DNA from: Clostridiales bacterium | GTDB taxonomy: Bacteria > Bacillota > Clostridia > Lachnospirales > Lachnospiraceae | Direction of reading: 5' to 3' | Length of the DNA: 64,000 nucleotides | Assembly (NCBI GenBank): GCA_019423795.1 | Contig: JAHZAT010000036.1 | Coordinates: 1 to 64,000 of the forward strand | In this document: piece after piece, positions 53,452 through 61,602 of the stretch | Layout: every line of letters starts with the position of its first letter | How positions within the stretch are numbered: the first letter of the stretch is position 1 | Notes under the pieces: generated by a model | The model's database searches: none | Told to the model about the DNA's origin: nothing | What the model saw: the letters and a program-made list of their open reading frames with translations, nothing else | Translations under genes and position numbers: made by a program

Positions 53452-54459
53452 TTAACAGATTCTAGGTAAAAGCTCTCCTCCCGGCTGTGGAAGTAATGCC
53501 TGTGTACCGATCTCTGTCTCCATGATAACTCTTCCAGCTTCTTCTTCTATAACTTCACCAATGATTGCTGCATTTGCTGAATATGGACATTTTTTCAATG
53601 TTTCCACGATTGCTTCTGCCTCTTTCTTTGATGCCATGATAACAAGTCTTCCTTCACATGCCAGATATAATGGTTCTAATCCAAGCATGCCGCAAACTCC
53701 TTTTACTTCTGGCTGTACTGGAACCGCTTCTGCATTTAAACGGATTCCTACATTGCTCTGGCCTGCGATCTCATATAAGACAGTTCCTACACCACCTCTT
53801 GTCGCATCGCGGATAACATGCAAATCATGTGTTGTATCCATCACTGCTTTGACTGTATTCCATAAAGGTGCACAATCGCTCGTCACATCTGCGTCAATTC
53901 CAAAATCTTCTCTCTCTAACAAGATTGTACATCCATGTCGTCCGATATCACCTGTTACAATGATCGCGTCTCCCGGTTTTGCCAGTTCTCCACCGACTGT
54001 CACACCTTCTTCGATCTGGCCCATTCCAGTCGTTGTGATAAAGACTCCATCAACCTGTCCTTTTCCAGCAACTTTTGTATCTCCTGATACGATATGCACT
54101 CCGGCTTCTTTTGCTGTTTTTTCCATGGCTGTAGCGATCTCTTCAAGTTTTTCCATTGGATATCCTTCTTCGATCACAAAAGCACAGGTAAGGTACAATG
54201 GTTTAGCTCCCATACATGCAAGGTCATTTACAGTTCCACAGATAGAAAGTTTCCCGATATTTCCTCCTGGGAAAAATGCTGGTGATACGATAAATCCATC
54301 GGTTGATACTGCCATTTTTCCTGCTGGTGGGACTAAGACTGCTGCATCATCTGCTGTCAGATCATCATTTGCAAAATGTGCTTTAAATACTTCATCGATC
54401 AATTCAGATGTCTGTTTTCCACCGGCACCATGTGCCATCGTTACTGTTTTATTTTCCAT
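53452..54459 (-). CDS. hypE: HypE, carbamoyl-dehydratase for cyanide ligand synthesis
   Basis: A 335-aa ATP-dependent enzyme that dehydrates a carbamoyl group on its own C-terminal Cys to thiocyanate, the CN source for the Fe(CN)2CO unit. The N-terminal MAHGAGGKQTSELI, VSTDGFIVSP, VSGDTKVAGKGQVDGVFITTTG and the terminal PRIC (acceptor Cys at the last residue) are all present, so it looks active. AAGGAAGAAGGA lies before the ATG at 54459; an open frame back to 54705 overlaps hypD and is not used. Confidence 0.95.
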   Translation of the reverse strand: MENKTVTMAHGAGGKQTSELIDEVFKAHFANDDLTADDAAVLVPPAGKMAVSTDGFIVSPAFFPGGNIGKLSICGTVNDLACMGAKPLYLTCAFVIEEGYPMEKLEEIATAMEKTAKEAGVHIVSGDTKVAGKGQVDGVFITTTGMGQIEEGVTVGGELAKPGDAIIVTGDIGRHGCTILLEREDFGIDADVTSDCAPLWNTVKAVMDTTHDLHVIRDATRGGVGTVLYEIAGQSNVGIRLNAEAVPVQPEVKGVCGMLGLEPLYLACEGRLVIMASKKEAEAIVETLKKCPYSANAAIIGEVIEEEAGRVIMETEIGTQALLPQPGGELLPRIC

Positions 54460-54508
54460 GCTGTTTTTTCCTTCTTTCCTATTTAAACACTGATAATTCT
54501 TTGTACAA

Positions 54509-55537
54509 TTATGAATACTGATAGTATGCAGAACATGCTCCCTCTCCAGATACCATACAGGCTCCGACTGGATGCTGTGGTGTACAACCTTTTCCAAATA
54601 CTTTGCAATCAGATGGTTTGCATTTTCCCTGAAGTACATCCCCACAACGGCATGCTGGGTTTGGTTTTCCTTCGATCTTTGGCATCTGGTATTTGATCCT
54701 TGCATCGAAATCCTGCCATTCTTTTCTTAATTTCATTCCGGATTTAGGGATAATACCAAGTCCTCTCCATTCACAGTCACATGCTTCCATCATCTCATCG
54801 ACAAGTACCTGAGCTTCCTTGCTTCCATCCCGTGTTACCACACGTGGATAACAGTTTACAAAAAATGGCTTTCCTTCCTGGAATTTTACGAGTGAAACCG
54901 CCAGTGCTGTTAACAATTCTTTTGCTGTAAATCCAGCCACAACTCCGCTGATTCCTTCTTTGGTCAAGTCTTCACACAGACGTGTTCCTGTGATCGCATT
55001 AACATGTCCCGGATATAAAAATACATCGGCACTGTTCTTTAATTTTTCATAAGCTTGAGGCATCGTTTTGTTTGCAACCAAAATAGAATAATTATCAAGA
55101 TGATCTTCTCTGGCTGCCTTGACAGAAAGGCATCCCGCTGGTGTTGTTGTTTCAAATCCAACAGATAAAAATGTCACCTGTTCTTCACTATGTTCTTTAG
55201 CATATTTTTCAGCATCTGCTGGTGAATACACGACATGAATCTTCGCGCCTTGTTCTCTGGCTCCTGCAAGACTCATCTTTGTTCCAGGTACTCGTACCAG
55301 ATCGCCAAATGTACAGATCGTTACATCTTTTTCTAATGCAAGGTATATCGCCTCATCGATAAAACTAACTGGTGTGACACAAACTGGACAGCCCGGTCCT
55401 GAAATCAGTTCTACCTGTTTGGGAAGAAGTTTACGGATTCCAAGCCTGAAAATCTCGTGTGTATGCGTTCCGCACACCTCCATGATCCGCACTTTCGGAC
55501 CATCATAAGTTTCTATGATCTCTCTGGCTGTTTTCAT
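54509..55537 (-). CDS. hypD: HypD, Fe-S scaffold for Fe(CN)2CO assembly
   Basis: A 342-aa protein that, with HypC, holds the iron while CN and CO are added. Catalytic signatures are EVCGTHTHE (Cys22), GPGCPVCVTP and TVGFETTTPA-type SVGFETTTPAG. The [4Fe-4S] ligands lie in the C-terminal block (CRCGDVLQGKCKPSDC then GKGC, about residues 300-325). The last residues (GACMVSGEGACSAYY) match HypD ends. It overlaps hypC by 4 bases. Confidence 0.96.
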   Translation of the reverse strand: MKTAREIIETYDGPKVRIMEVCGTHTHEIFRLGIRKLLPKQVELISGPGCPVCVTPVSFIDEAIYLALEKDVTICTFGDLVRVPGTKMSLAGAREQGAKIHVVYSPADAEKYAKEHSEEQVTFLSVGFETTTPAGCLSVKAAREDHLDNYSILVANKTMPQAYEKLKNSADVFLYPGHVNAITGTRLCEDLTKEGISGVVAGFTAKELLTALAVSLVKFQEGKPFFVNCYPRVVTRDGSKEAQVLVDEMMEACDCEWRGLGIIPKSGMKLRKEWQDFDARIKYQMPKIEGKPNPACRCGDVLQGKCKPSDCKVFGKGCTPQHPVGACMVSGEGACSAYYQYS

Positions 55538-55746
55538 GATAAAAATTCCTCCATTAACTCTTCTGTCTCGTTATCATCTTCATCCGTGATCTTTGCAATT
55601 GCTACACCTGCATGAACCATAACATAATCCCCTGGTTCTAAATCTTCTAACAATTGGGCAGAAATCTCTCTTTTAGCCCCATCTGCATCGATCACTGCTG
55701 TTCCATTATTTATTTTTACTACTTTCGCTGATAAACCTACACACAT
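55534..55746 (-). CDS. hypC: HypC-type iron chaperone
   Basis: A 70-aa chaperone with the essential N-terminal MCVGL (Cys2), GDYVMVHAGVAI and a C-terminal acidic tail. HypC binds HypD and carries the Fe(CN)2CO unit to the large subunit of [NiFe] hydrogenase. No large subunit occurs in the window, so here it may deliver to another acceptor. Position 5 is Ser (MCVGLS) where hydrogenase HypC usually has Pro. Confidence 0.94.
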   Translation of the reverse strand: MCVGLSAKVVKINNGTAVIDADGAKREISAQLLEDLEPGDYVMVHAGVAIAKITDEDDNETEELMEEFLS

Positions 55747-55748
55747 TA

Positions 55749-58082
55749 TTATATCCTCCTATTATTTTGTAACTGATACATTCCATATGCCGCCTGGCCG
55801 ATCGCGATTCCTCCATCATTTGGTGGAATCATACGATGTCGCAATACGGTAAATCCTTCCTGTGCCAATTGTTCTTCTGTCAAACGCAGCAATAAACGGT
55901 TTTGGAATACTCCACCGCTTAGGGCTACCTTATCTCTGCCGCTTTTTTCTTTTGCTTTGATACAAGCGGCGGTAATCTGTTGCGCTAATATCTCATGAAA
56001 CAGATATGCAAGTTTGTTGCTGTCTTCCCCTTGTAGTTTTGCTTCTGTGATCTTTTCTACAAGCATCTTTGTATTTAAGATCAACCGTTCTTCTGTTTCA
56101 TATATTAATATATCTACTAATTCATTTTGTTCCTGTAAAATATTTTGTTGTTCATATGCTTCTGCTGCAAACTGTAACGCTGTCGATGCTTCTCCTTCAA
56201 ACCCTGATTTCAATCTGATTCCAAGGATCGCACTGACTGCATCAAACAGTCGTCCAACGCTTGTTGAAACTACCGCATTGATCTTACGATCTGCCATAGT
56301 AAACTGAACTTTGCTTTCCTGTTCGCTACAAAGACCAAGTTTCTCTATGATCTCCCATGCTTTTTTGCGGTCTTTCGTATAACCATAGATCATGGATACC
56401 GCAATACGCCATCCTTCTTTTGCAGAAGCATCTCCACCAATCTGTAAAAATGGAGTGATACTTCCAAATCTTTCAAAGCTTTCATAATCTGCAAGCAAGA
56501 TTTCTCCACCCCAGATCGTGCCGTCTGTTCCATATCCGGTTCCATCAAATGAAACTCCAATAACTGGATCTTCACAGTCATTTTCTGTCATACAGGATAA
56601 GATATGTGCATAATGATGCTGCACTCGGATAATCGGATAACCTAGCTCTTCTGCCACAACCGTAGAATTGTATTTTGGATGCAGATCACAGACTACAGCC
56701 TGTGGTTCTACTTCCAACAATGTTTGAAAACGATGGATCGTTTCTTGCAATGCTTTTACGGTTCTTAAATCTTCTAAATCCCCTACATATGGTGACTGAT
56801 AAAATCTGCTGTCCACGCCGATACAAAATGTATTCTTTAATTCGCCGCCAACCGCCAGCACCTGGCCTTTCCAATCCGTGGATGTCATAAATGGCAATGG
56901 TGCATAACCTCTGGATCGACGGATCATATATGGTTCATTTTTGTAAAAATCCATAACTGTATCATCGGAACGAATTCTAATCTTTCGGTTATGCGACAAC
57001 ATTGCATCACATAAATTGGATAATTCAGAAATCGCTTCGTCGTCCTCACGGCAGATTGGTGCACCAGAAGTATTTCCACTGGTCATGACCAAAAGTTCTG
57101 GCATTTTAATTTCATCATCGTATTGAAAGATCAATAACTGTACTGGTGCATATGGAAGCATCACACCAACTTTTGGATTCCCTGGTGCTACGGAAGATGC
57201 TAATTTCCCATCATTTTCTTTATCTAATAACAAGATTGGTTTTTGATGTCCTGTAAGAATCGCTTCCTGTTCCTTTATCACGACACATTCCTGTTTCACA
57301 ACTTTTTCGTCTTTCGCCATCACTGCAAAAGGCTTTGCCGGGCGTTTCTTTAAGATTCTCAGACGTTTGACTGCTTCTTCATTTGTCGCATCACAGCACA
57401 GATGAAAACCTCCGATTCCTTTGATCGCTACGATCTTTCCTTCACTGATCATCTTTCGTGTATATATAATTGCATCTCGTCCTCGTTCTTTTCTGCCGAT
57501 CAAATAGACTTCTGGTCCGCATTCATTACAGCACACCGGCTGTGCATCAAAACGTCTGGATTTCTCGTCTGTGTATTCCTTTGCGCACTCTGGGCACATC
57601 GGAAATTCTTTCATACTTGTACGTTCTCTGTCATATGGCAGTGCATCCAGAATCGTAAGCCTTGGACCGCAACAGGTGCAGTTGATAAATGGATGCAGAT
57701 ATCGTCTGTCTTTTGGATCAAACAACTCTTTTTTACATTCATCACAGATTGCGATATCTGGGGAAACAAAGATTTCTCCTTTTGTTTTTTCACTCTCAAT
57801 GATATCAAATGTTTCAAAATGCAGTTCGTTCTCTTCCGTAATGTCTTCTATATTTATTTTCAAAATAGCTGCTCGTTTTGGTGGATTTTCTTTTAATTCA
57901 TTTAAAAATCCTTCGATCTTCTCTTTTTTACCTTGCGCATAAATTTCCACATATGGTCCCTTATTACAGACCGTTCCATAAATTCCATGTGCTGTCGCTT
58001 GACGGCTGACTGTTGGTCTAAATCCAACACCCTGAACAATACCATATACGCGAATGCGCCATGTCATTTCACTTTTATACAC
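55749..58082 (-). CDS. hypF: HypF carbamoyltransferase
   Basis: A 777-aa full-length HypF, which turns carbamoyl phosphate into the carbamoyl-AMP that loads HypE. Domains in order: acylphosphatase (residues about 6-92, GVGFRP), two zinc-finger-like motifs (C113/C116 with C135/C138; C163/C166 with C185/C188), YrdC-like (about 205-390, KGIGGFHLCCDA and TSGNTSGAP) and a Kae1-like domain (about 400-770, VQHHYAHILS, SFDGTGYGTDG, ALSGGVFQN). All the blocks needed for activity are visible. It starts 22 bases after the K-type gene of set 1. Confidence 0.97.
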   Translation of the reverse strand: MYKSEMTWRIRVYGIVQGVGFRPTVSRQATAHGIYGTVCNKGPYVEIYAQGKKEKIEGFLNELKENPPKRAAILKINIEDITEENELHFETFDIIESEKTKGEIFVSPDIAICDECKKELFDPKDRRYLHPFINCTCCGPRLTILDALPYDRERTSMKEFPMCPECAKEYTDEKSRRFDAQPVCCNECGPEVYLIGRKERGRDAIIYTRKMISEGKIVAIKGIGGFHLCCDATNEEAVKRLRILKKRPAKPFAVMAKDEKVVKQECVVIKEQEAILTGHQKPILLLDKENDGKLASSVAPGNPKVGVMLPYAPVQLLIFQYDDEIKMPELLVMTSGNTSGAPICREDDEAISELSNLCDAMLSHNRKIRIRSDDTVMDFYKNEPYMIRRSRGYAPLPFMTSTDWKGQVLAVGGELKNTFCIGVDSRFYQSPYVGDLEDLRTVKALQETIHRFQTLLEVEPQAVVCDLHPKYNSTVVAEELGYPIIRVQHHYAHILSCMTENDCEDPVIGVSFDGTGYGTDGTIWGGEILLADYESFERFGSITPFLQIGGDASAKEGWRIAVSMIYGYTKDRKKAWEIIEKLGLCSEQESKVQFTMADRKINAVVSTSVGRLFDAVSAILGIRLKSGFEGEASTALQFAAEAYEQQNILQEQNELVDILIYETEERLILNTKMLVEKITEAKLQGEDSNKLAYLFHEILAQQITAACIKAKEKSGRDKVALSGGVFQNRLLLRLTEEQLAQEGFTVLRHRMIPPNDGGIAIGQAAYGMYQLQNNRRI

Positions 58083-58104
58083 TCTTTTCTCCTATCGTAT
58101 CGTG

Positions 58105-59163
58105 CTAATCTTCTGATCCTCTTGCCTCTGCCAAATGCCCTGATACTGCAAAATGTATTGTATCAATAAAATTTCCGTCAAATTTTGGTGTCATTCGTTT
58201 CATACATGGATCTGCATAAATGACATCATACGCTTCCTTTTCCACAAGATTGATATAATCATCTTCATCACGTAAATGCAGATCCGTGTCTTTGCGAAGT
58301 TCTGGTTTCATCATAAACCAGCTTGCAACTGTTACTTGTGCATCGGGTGCTTTTTTTAATATTTCTTCACGAATTGCACATCCGATCACCTGCTGTTGTA
58401 CGATCAGTATCTTTTTTCCATGATAATCCATATCACAAACCAGTTCATCGACTAGTGGATAACCCATTTCATATGGTGTCCCATACGTTCGTTCCAAATA
58501 CTGAGCTGCTTTTATGGCAGCTGGCGATACAACGATATTTTTTTCTACATTAGAAACTGATTTTACATCATCAAGTCCATTTCCCATCCCATAACAAACC
58601 GCTGTTTTCCCTTCTTTTGCGAAATGTTCTCTGATACGGTCTGCTGCATGCAGATCACTGACATCCTGTGGGGTCATTCCAAGAATACCGATTCGATCCT
58701 TTACCACTTCTTCTTTTTGACCTGCAAATGTAAGAAATAACTCCATCCATGCCTTTTCTTCACCCTCATCATACAATGCCATTCCATCTGTATCCACAGT
58801 CATGATCGGAAGATCTACTTTTTTCTCTGTCATACGTTTTAACGCATGGTAATCTGTTCCGATCACTGCTGGAACTGGTGTCCCGATGATCGCTGCAAAC
58901 TTTGCATCCAATTTTGTCACTGCATCCGCAAGTTTCGCTACCAACTTATCATCACGTCCAAGGATTGCGTCCATGTCACGAAGTCCCGCACTAAATAATG
59001 CACTTTTACTCTCAAACCATCGTGGCTCATCAAATCCACAGATATTTCCGGTACAACCACCAGCATCGCAAATGGCGATAATTCCACCAAATTCATATAA
59101 TACAGACACCGCTCCTGACTGATCTGGTGCAAATGGTGTCAGATATTTTCTTAGTCCTCTCAT
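58105..59163 (-). CDS. Nitrogenase component 1-like protein, K-type (set 1)
   Basis: A 352-aa nitrogenase superfamily protein. Cys32, Cys37 and Cys42 lie in ICDAGGCTGNICGF; Cys37 aligns with Cys37 of the set-2 partner. EPRWFES, then SAGLRDMDAILGRDDKL and the C-terminal DVIYADPCMKRM follow the component 1 pattern. It lacks the N-terminal extension and about 150 residues found in true NifK. It begins right after the D-type gene (no gap) and is followed by hypF. Confidence 0.8.
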   Translation of the reverse strand: MRGLRKYLTPFAPDQSGAVSVLYEFGGIIAICDAGGCTGNICGFDEPRWFESKSALFSAGLRDMDAILGRDDKLVAKLADAVTKLDAKFAAIIGTPVPAVIGTDYHALKRMTEKKVDLPIMTVDTDGMALYDEGEEKAWMELFLTFAGQKEEVVKDRIGILGMTPQDVSDLHAADRIREHFAKEGKTAVCYGMGNGLDDVKSVSNVEKNIVVSPAAIKAAQYLERTYGTPYEMGYPLVDELVCDMDYHGKKILIVQQQVIGCAIREEILKKAPDAQVTVASWFMMKPELRKDTDLHLRDEDDYINLVEKEAYDVIYADPCMKRMTPKFDGNFIDTIHFAVSGHLAEARGSED

Positions 59164-59164
59164 G

Positions 59165-60445
59165 TTACACCTCCATCAATTTCTCAAATAGTCTGCATAC
59201 ACCTGCATATCCAAATGGCTGTCGTTCTTCGTTCCAGAGTACATTTGGACATTCTTTGTGATAATATCCTGCATCTTTTCCTATGGTCATATTAACACCA
59301 GAGTCTTTTCCATCATAATAAAGCATCGTTGGTTCCAGATTTGAAAAAACTTTTGTTTCTGGACTGATCTGTGCTAACTGTTTTACATAGATAAAGTTTT
59401 CTCCAGATAATGTTCCATAAATCTCTGGCACACGAAATCCATAACGTACCAGTGCAAGTGCAAGTTCAAATGGATCTCCATTCATCCATTCTCCGACCGC
59501 AAATGATGCATCCGGATGAGCTTCTTTAAATTTTGCGACTGCATCTTCGGCTTCTTTTCGTGGTTTTTCATCATCAAACTCGATACCTAATGCCGCTCCA
59601 AATGCACGATACTGACTGCCGATCTTATCGATCTGATAGAGTCTTCGCAGCTCGATATATGGAATTTTTAATCGATCATGAAAGTCTTCGGCTGCAAAAC
59701 GTGCTTCCGGATGTAATACCAGATTAAAGTTTGCTTCCGCCATCGTCTGATATTCCTCATAATCTTTACATCTGGAAATCTCATGGATTGTCTTTACCCC
59801 CGCTCCATGAAGCAGATCATATAGCTCACAATCATCAATGATCGGTGAAAAATAACCTAATAAATTCACTACATTTCCTTTTTTCTTCTTTGGTTCCAAG
59901 AGTGAATAAATAGACTGACGAACATGCACCATTGGCGGCTTTCTTCCTTCTCTTGTCAGAGCATACATATAGCATGGCTTAACAGGAATTTTGGCATATT
60001 CCTCTGCTTTACGACAGACACGCTCCATATCCGTTCCAAGCAATGCATCCACACATGTAATACAGATCATCACAACAGATGGCTTCTTCTCAAGTCCCTC
60101 ACAGATTTCTGCAACTGCTTTTGGAATCTTTTTTAAATGTCTTCCCGTTACAATATCCGTCTCATCCATCAATAGATAATAAAAACGGTCATGATAAGCT
60201 CTCATGGAACTAAGCACGGATGTATTACGTCCACAACACCCTGGAGATACGATCAGCATAATTGAATCCGGAACCGCAAGCCCTGCACGTTTAACACCAA
60301 ATCCTTCTGCTCCTGGAGAGTTGAATGCCAATGTTGCCGGAGAACTATAGATTAAATGTGTATGGGAGATCAACTGGTCAGGAATCTGTTCTTTTCCTAA
60401 TTCATTTAGCTCTTTTACCGTACAAAAATATGCTTCCTGCTTCAT
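59165..60445 (-). CDS. Nitrogenase component 1-like protein, D-type (set 1)
   Basis: A 426-aa component 1-like protein. Cys71 (in SPGCCGRN, with Cys70 beside it) and Cys131 (in ICITCVDALLGTD) match the NifD-type HGPxGC and SECPxxLIGDD positions that bind the interface cluster. The C-terminal QPFGYAGVCRLFEKL resembles the GYxGxxxLAxxx end of NifD/BchN-type proteins. An ATGA overlap with the nifH-like gene fixes the ATG at 60445 (60466 is an upstream alternative), with GGAAGAGG before it. The substrate is unknown; this chain is the better catalytic candidate of the two D-type copies. Confidence 0.82.
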   Translation of the reverse strand: MKQEAYFCTVKELNELGKEQIPDQLISHTHLIYSSPATLAFNSPGAEGFGVKRAGLAVPDSIMLIVSPGCCGRNTSVLSSMRAYHDRFYYLLMDETDIVTGRHLKKIPKAVAEICEGLEKKPSVVMICITCVDALLGTDMERVCRKAEEYAKIPVKPCYMYALTREGRKPPMVHVRQSIYSLLEPKKKKGNVVNLLGYFSPIIDDCELYDLLHGAGVKTIHEISRCKDYEEYQTMAEANFNLVLHPEARFAAEDFHDRLKIPYIELRRLYQIDKIGSQYRAFGAALGIEFDDEKPRKEAEDAVAKFKEAHPDASFAVGEWMNGDPFELALALVRYGFRVPEIYGTLSGENFIYVKQLAQISPETKVFSNLEPTMLYYDGKDSGVNMTIGKDAGYYHKECPNVLWNEERQPFGYAGVCRLFEKLMEV

Positions 60446-61203
60446 TCTTTTTCCTCTTCCTTCCATAATAATTCGGCAAGATCAAAGAAACATTTGCTGA
60501 TCTCGGATGTCGGATCACCTTCGATCACTGTCTTACCCTGTTCTTCCCAATGGATAATGTCATCACTTCTCATGACTTCACCTACGATCGGCACCTCGAT
60601 CTTATCTGAAAATGCCTGTACTTTTTCTTTCTCATTTTCTACATTTCTGTGATTTAATACAATACCAAACACCTTGGCATAGCTTCGGTCCTCAAAGTTT
60701 CTGACTGCACTGGAAATATTATTAGCCGCATATAATGCCATCTTCTCTCCAGATGTAACGATCAAAACCTTATCCGCATATCCCTCACGGATCGGCGCCG
60801 CAAATCCTCCACAGACAACATCCCCTAAGACATCATACAAAACAACATCCGGTTTATAATTTTCAAATAATTCCATATCTTTAAGCAGCTGGAATGTTGC
60901 AATGATTCCACGTCCTGCACATCCAAGCCCCGGTGTTGGTCCACCTGTCTCAATACAAAGAATTCCTCCATAACCTACCTTTGAAATCTGTGCAAGCTCA
61001 TCTGGTTCTTCATCTTCTTCTCTCATAAAATTCATTACTGGACGAAGCGGCTCTCCTCCTAGTAAATTGATCGTAGAATCGGCTTTTGGATCACAACCGA
61101 TCTGAATGACACGTTTTCCCATACTGGCAAAAGCTGCCGCGAGATTGGATGTTACTGTGGACTTTCCAATACCACCCTTTCCATAGATTGCTACTTTTAA
61201 CAT
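60442..61203 (-). CDS. NifH/BchL-like Fe protein (set 1)
   Basis: A 253-aa Fe protein with P-loop GKGGIGKST (residues 8-16), GCDPKADST and [4Fe-4S] ligands Cys95 (GLGCAGRG) and Cys131 (DVVCGG). It is the first gene of the operon, with AGGAGG 5 bases before the ATG, downstream of a long structured leader. It should reduce the set-1 D/K pair. It lacks the C-terminal region of nitrogenase NifH, like its set-2 twin. Confidence 0.93.
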   Translation of the reverse strand: MLKVAIYGKGGIGKSTVTSNLAAAFASMGKRVIQIGCDPKADSTINLLGGEPLRPVMNFMREEDEEPDELAQISKVGYGGILCIETGGPTPGLGCAGRGIIATFQLLKDMELFENYKPDVVLYDVLGDVVCGGFAAPIREGYADKVLIVTSGEKMALYAANNISSAVRNFEDRSYAKVFGIVLNHRNVENEKEKVQAFSDKIEVPIVGEVMRSDDIIHWEEQGKTVIEGDPTSEISKCFFDLAELLWKEEEKE

Positions 61204-61208
61204 GTTAT

Positions 61209-61364
61209 CCTCCTATTATAATAAGAAAAAATCCTATTCGGACGGCTTCTTGCTTTATAGAATTTTCCTATAAAGTAAGAACCATCTCTCCGGCAAAATG
61301 TCAGAAAAATGGTTCTATAAATCCTTATTTCGTAACTATTCCTGCTTGGATCATCCTTGCCGTC
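61209..61364 (-). ncRNA. Structured 5' leader of the nif-like/hyp operon (candidate riboswitch)
   Basis: The minus-strand leader holds AGAACCAT/ATGGTTCT (61316-61309 with 61285-61278, 8 bp) and CTTTATAG/CTATAAAG (61275-61268 with 61260-61253, 8 bp). The segment GACGGCAA (61364-61357) can pair either with TTGCCG (61296-61291, inside the first hairpin loop) or with GCCGTC (61246-61241, just before the ribosome site). The two choices exclude each other, as in a switch. It matches no riboswitch class I can recall. AGGAGG is at 61214-61209. Confidence 0.55.
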
Positions 61365-61461
61365 AGAGTTTTCTTATTTATCTATATTAAAATTGTTCTA
61401 ATAAATTACGGTTTTATCTTCTCCACCAAATGCTTTGCAGATGTATAGATTAGATGTTTTA

Positions 61462-61491
61462 ATTTTATCATTTACTAATGGTTTTCGTCAA
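61462..61491 (-). promoter_or_regulatory. Promoter of the nif-like/hyp operon
   Basis: On the minus strand TTGACG (61491-61486) and TAAAAT (61467-61462) are 18 bases apart, giving a start near 61455 and a leader of about 250 bases. Confidence 0.65.
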
Positions 61492-61522
61492 TATAAACTC
61501 CGTAGTATGAGTCAGAATTTTA

Positions 61523-61551
61523 TTGCCACCTTTTATTTTTTTCGTTATAAT
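61523..61551 (+). promoter_or_regulatory. Promoter of truA
   Basis: TTGCCA (61523-61528) and TATAAT (61546-61551) are 17 bases apart, a near-consensus sigma-A promoter 51 bases before the gene. Confidence 0.75.
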
Positions 61552-61602
61552 AAATCTGTTTTATAACAACAATATCTTTGCAACGAAAGGATTTATACAT
61601 AT

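Noticed and set aside
53522..54493. 323-codon plus-strand frame antisense to hypE
   Set aside because: Ser/Pro-rich translation with no known motif; it mirrors the strongly conserved hypE gene.
54460..54705. N-terminal extension of hypE
   Set aside because: It overlaps hypD, lacks family similarity, and a good ribosome site precedes the ATG at 54459.
53452..58082. Ordinary [NiFe] hydrogenase maturation cluster
   Set aside because: No hydrogenase subunit, hypA, hypB or maturation protease is visible in 64 kb; kept open for the rest of the genome.
50230..61203. True nitrogen fixation (nif) cluster
   Set aside because: D and K are far shorter than NifD/NifK, only three Cys per pair are shared, and nifB, nifE, nifN and nifV are not in the window.
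50230..61203. Tetrapyrrole reductase (BchLNB or CfbCD)
   Set aside because: No chlorophyll, sirohydrochlorin or F430 genes are near; the only tetrapyrrole-type gene (hemZ) is 20 kb away in a housekeeping run.
61209..61455. Known riboswitch (Moco, purine, cobalamin, SAM, c-di-GMP)
   Set aside because: The conserved core sequences I can recall for these classes are not present; a covariance search would be decisive.
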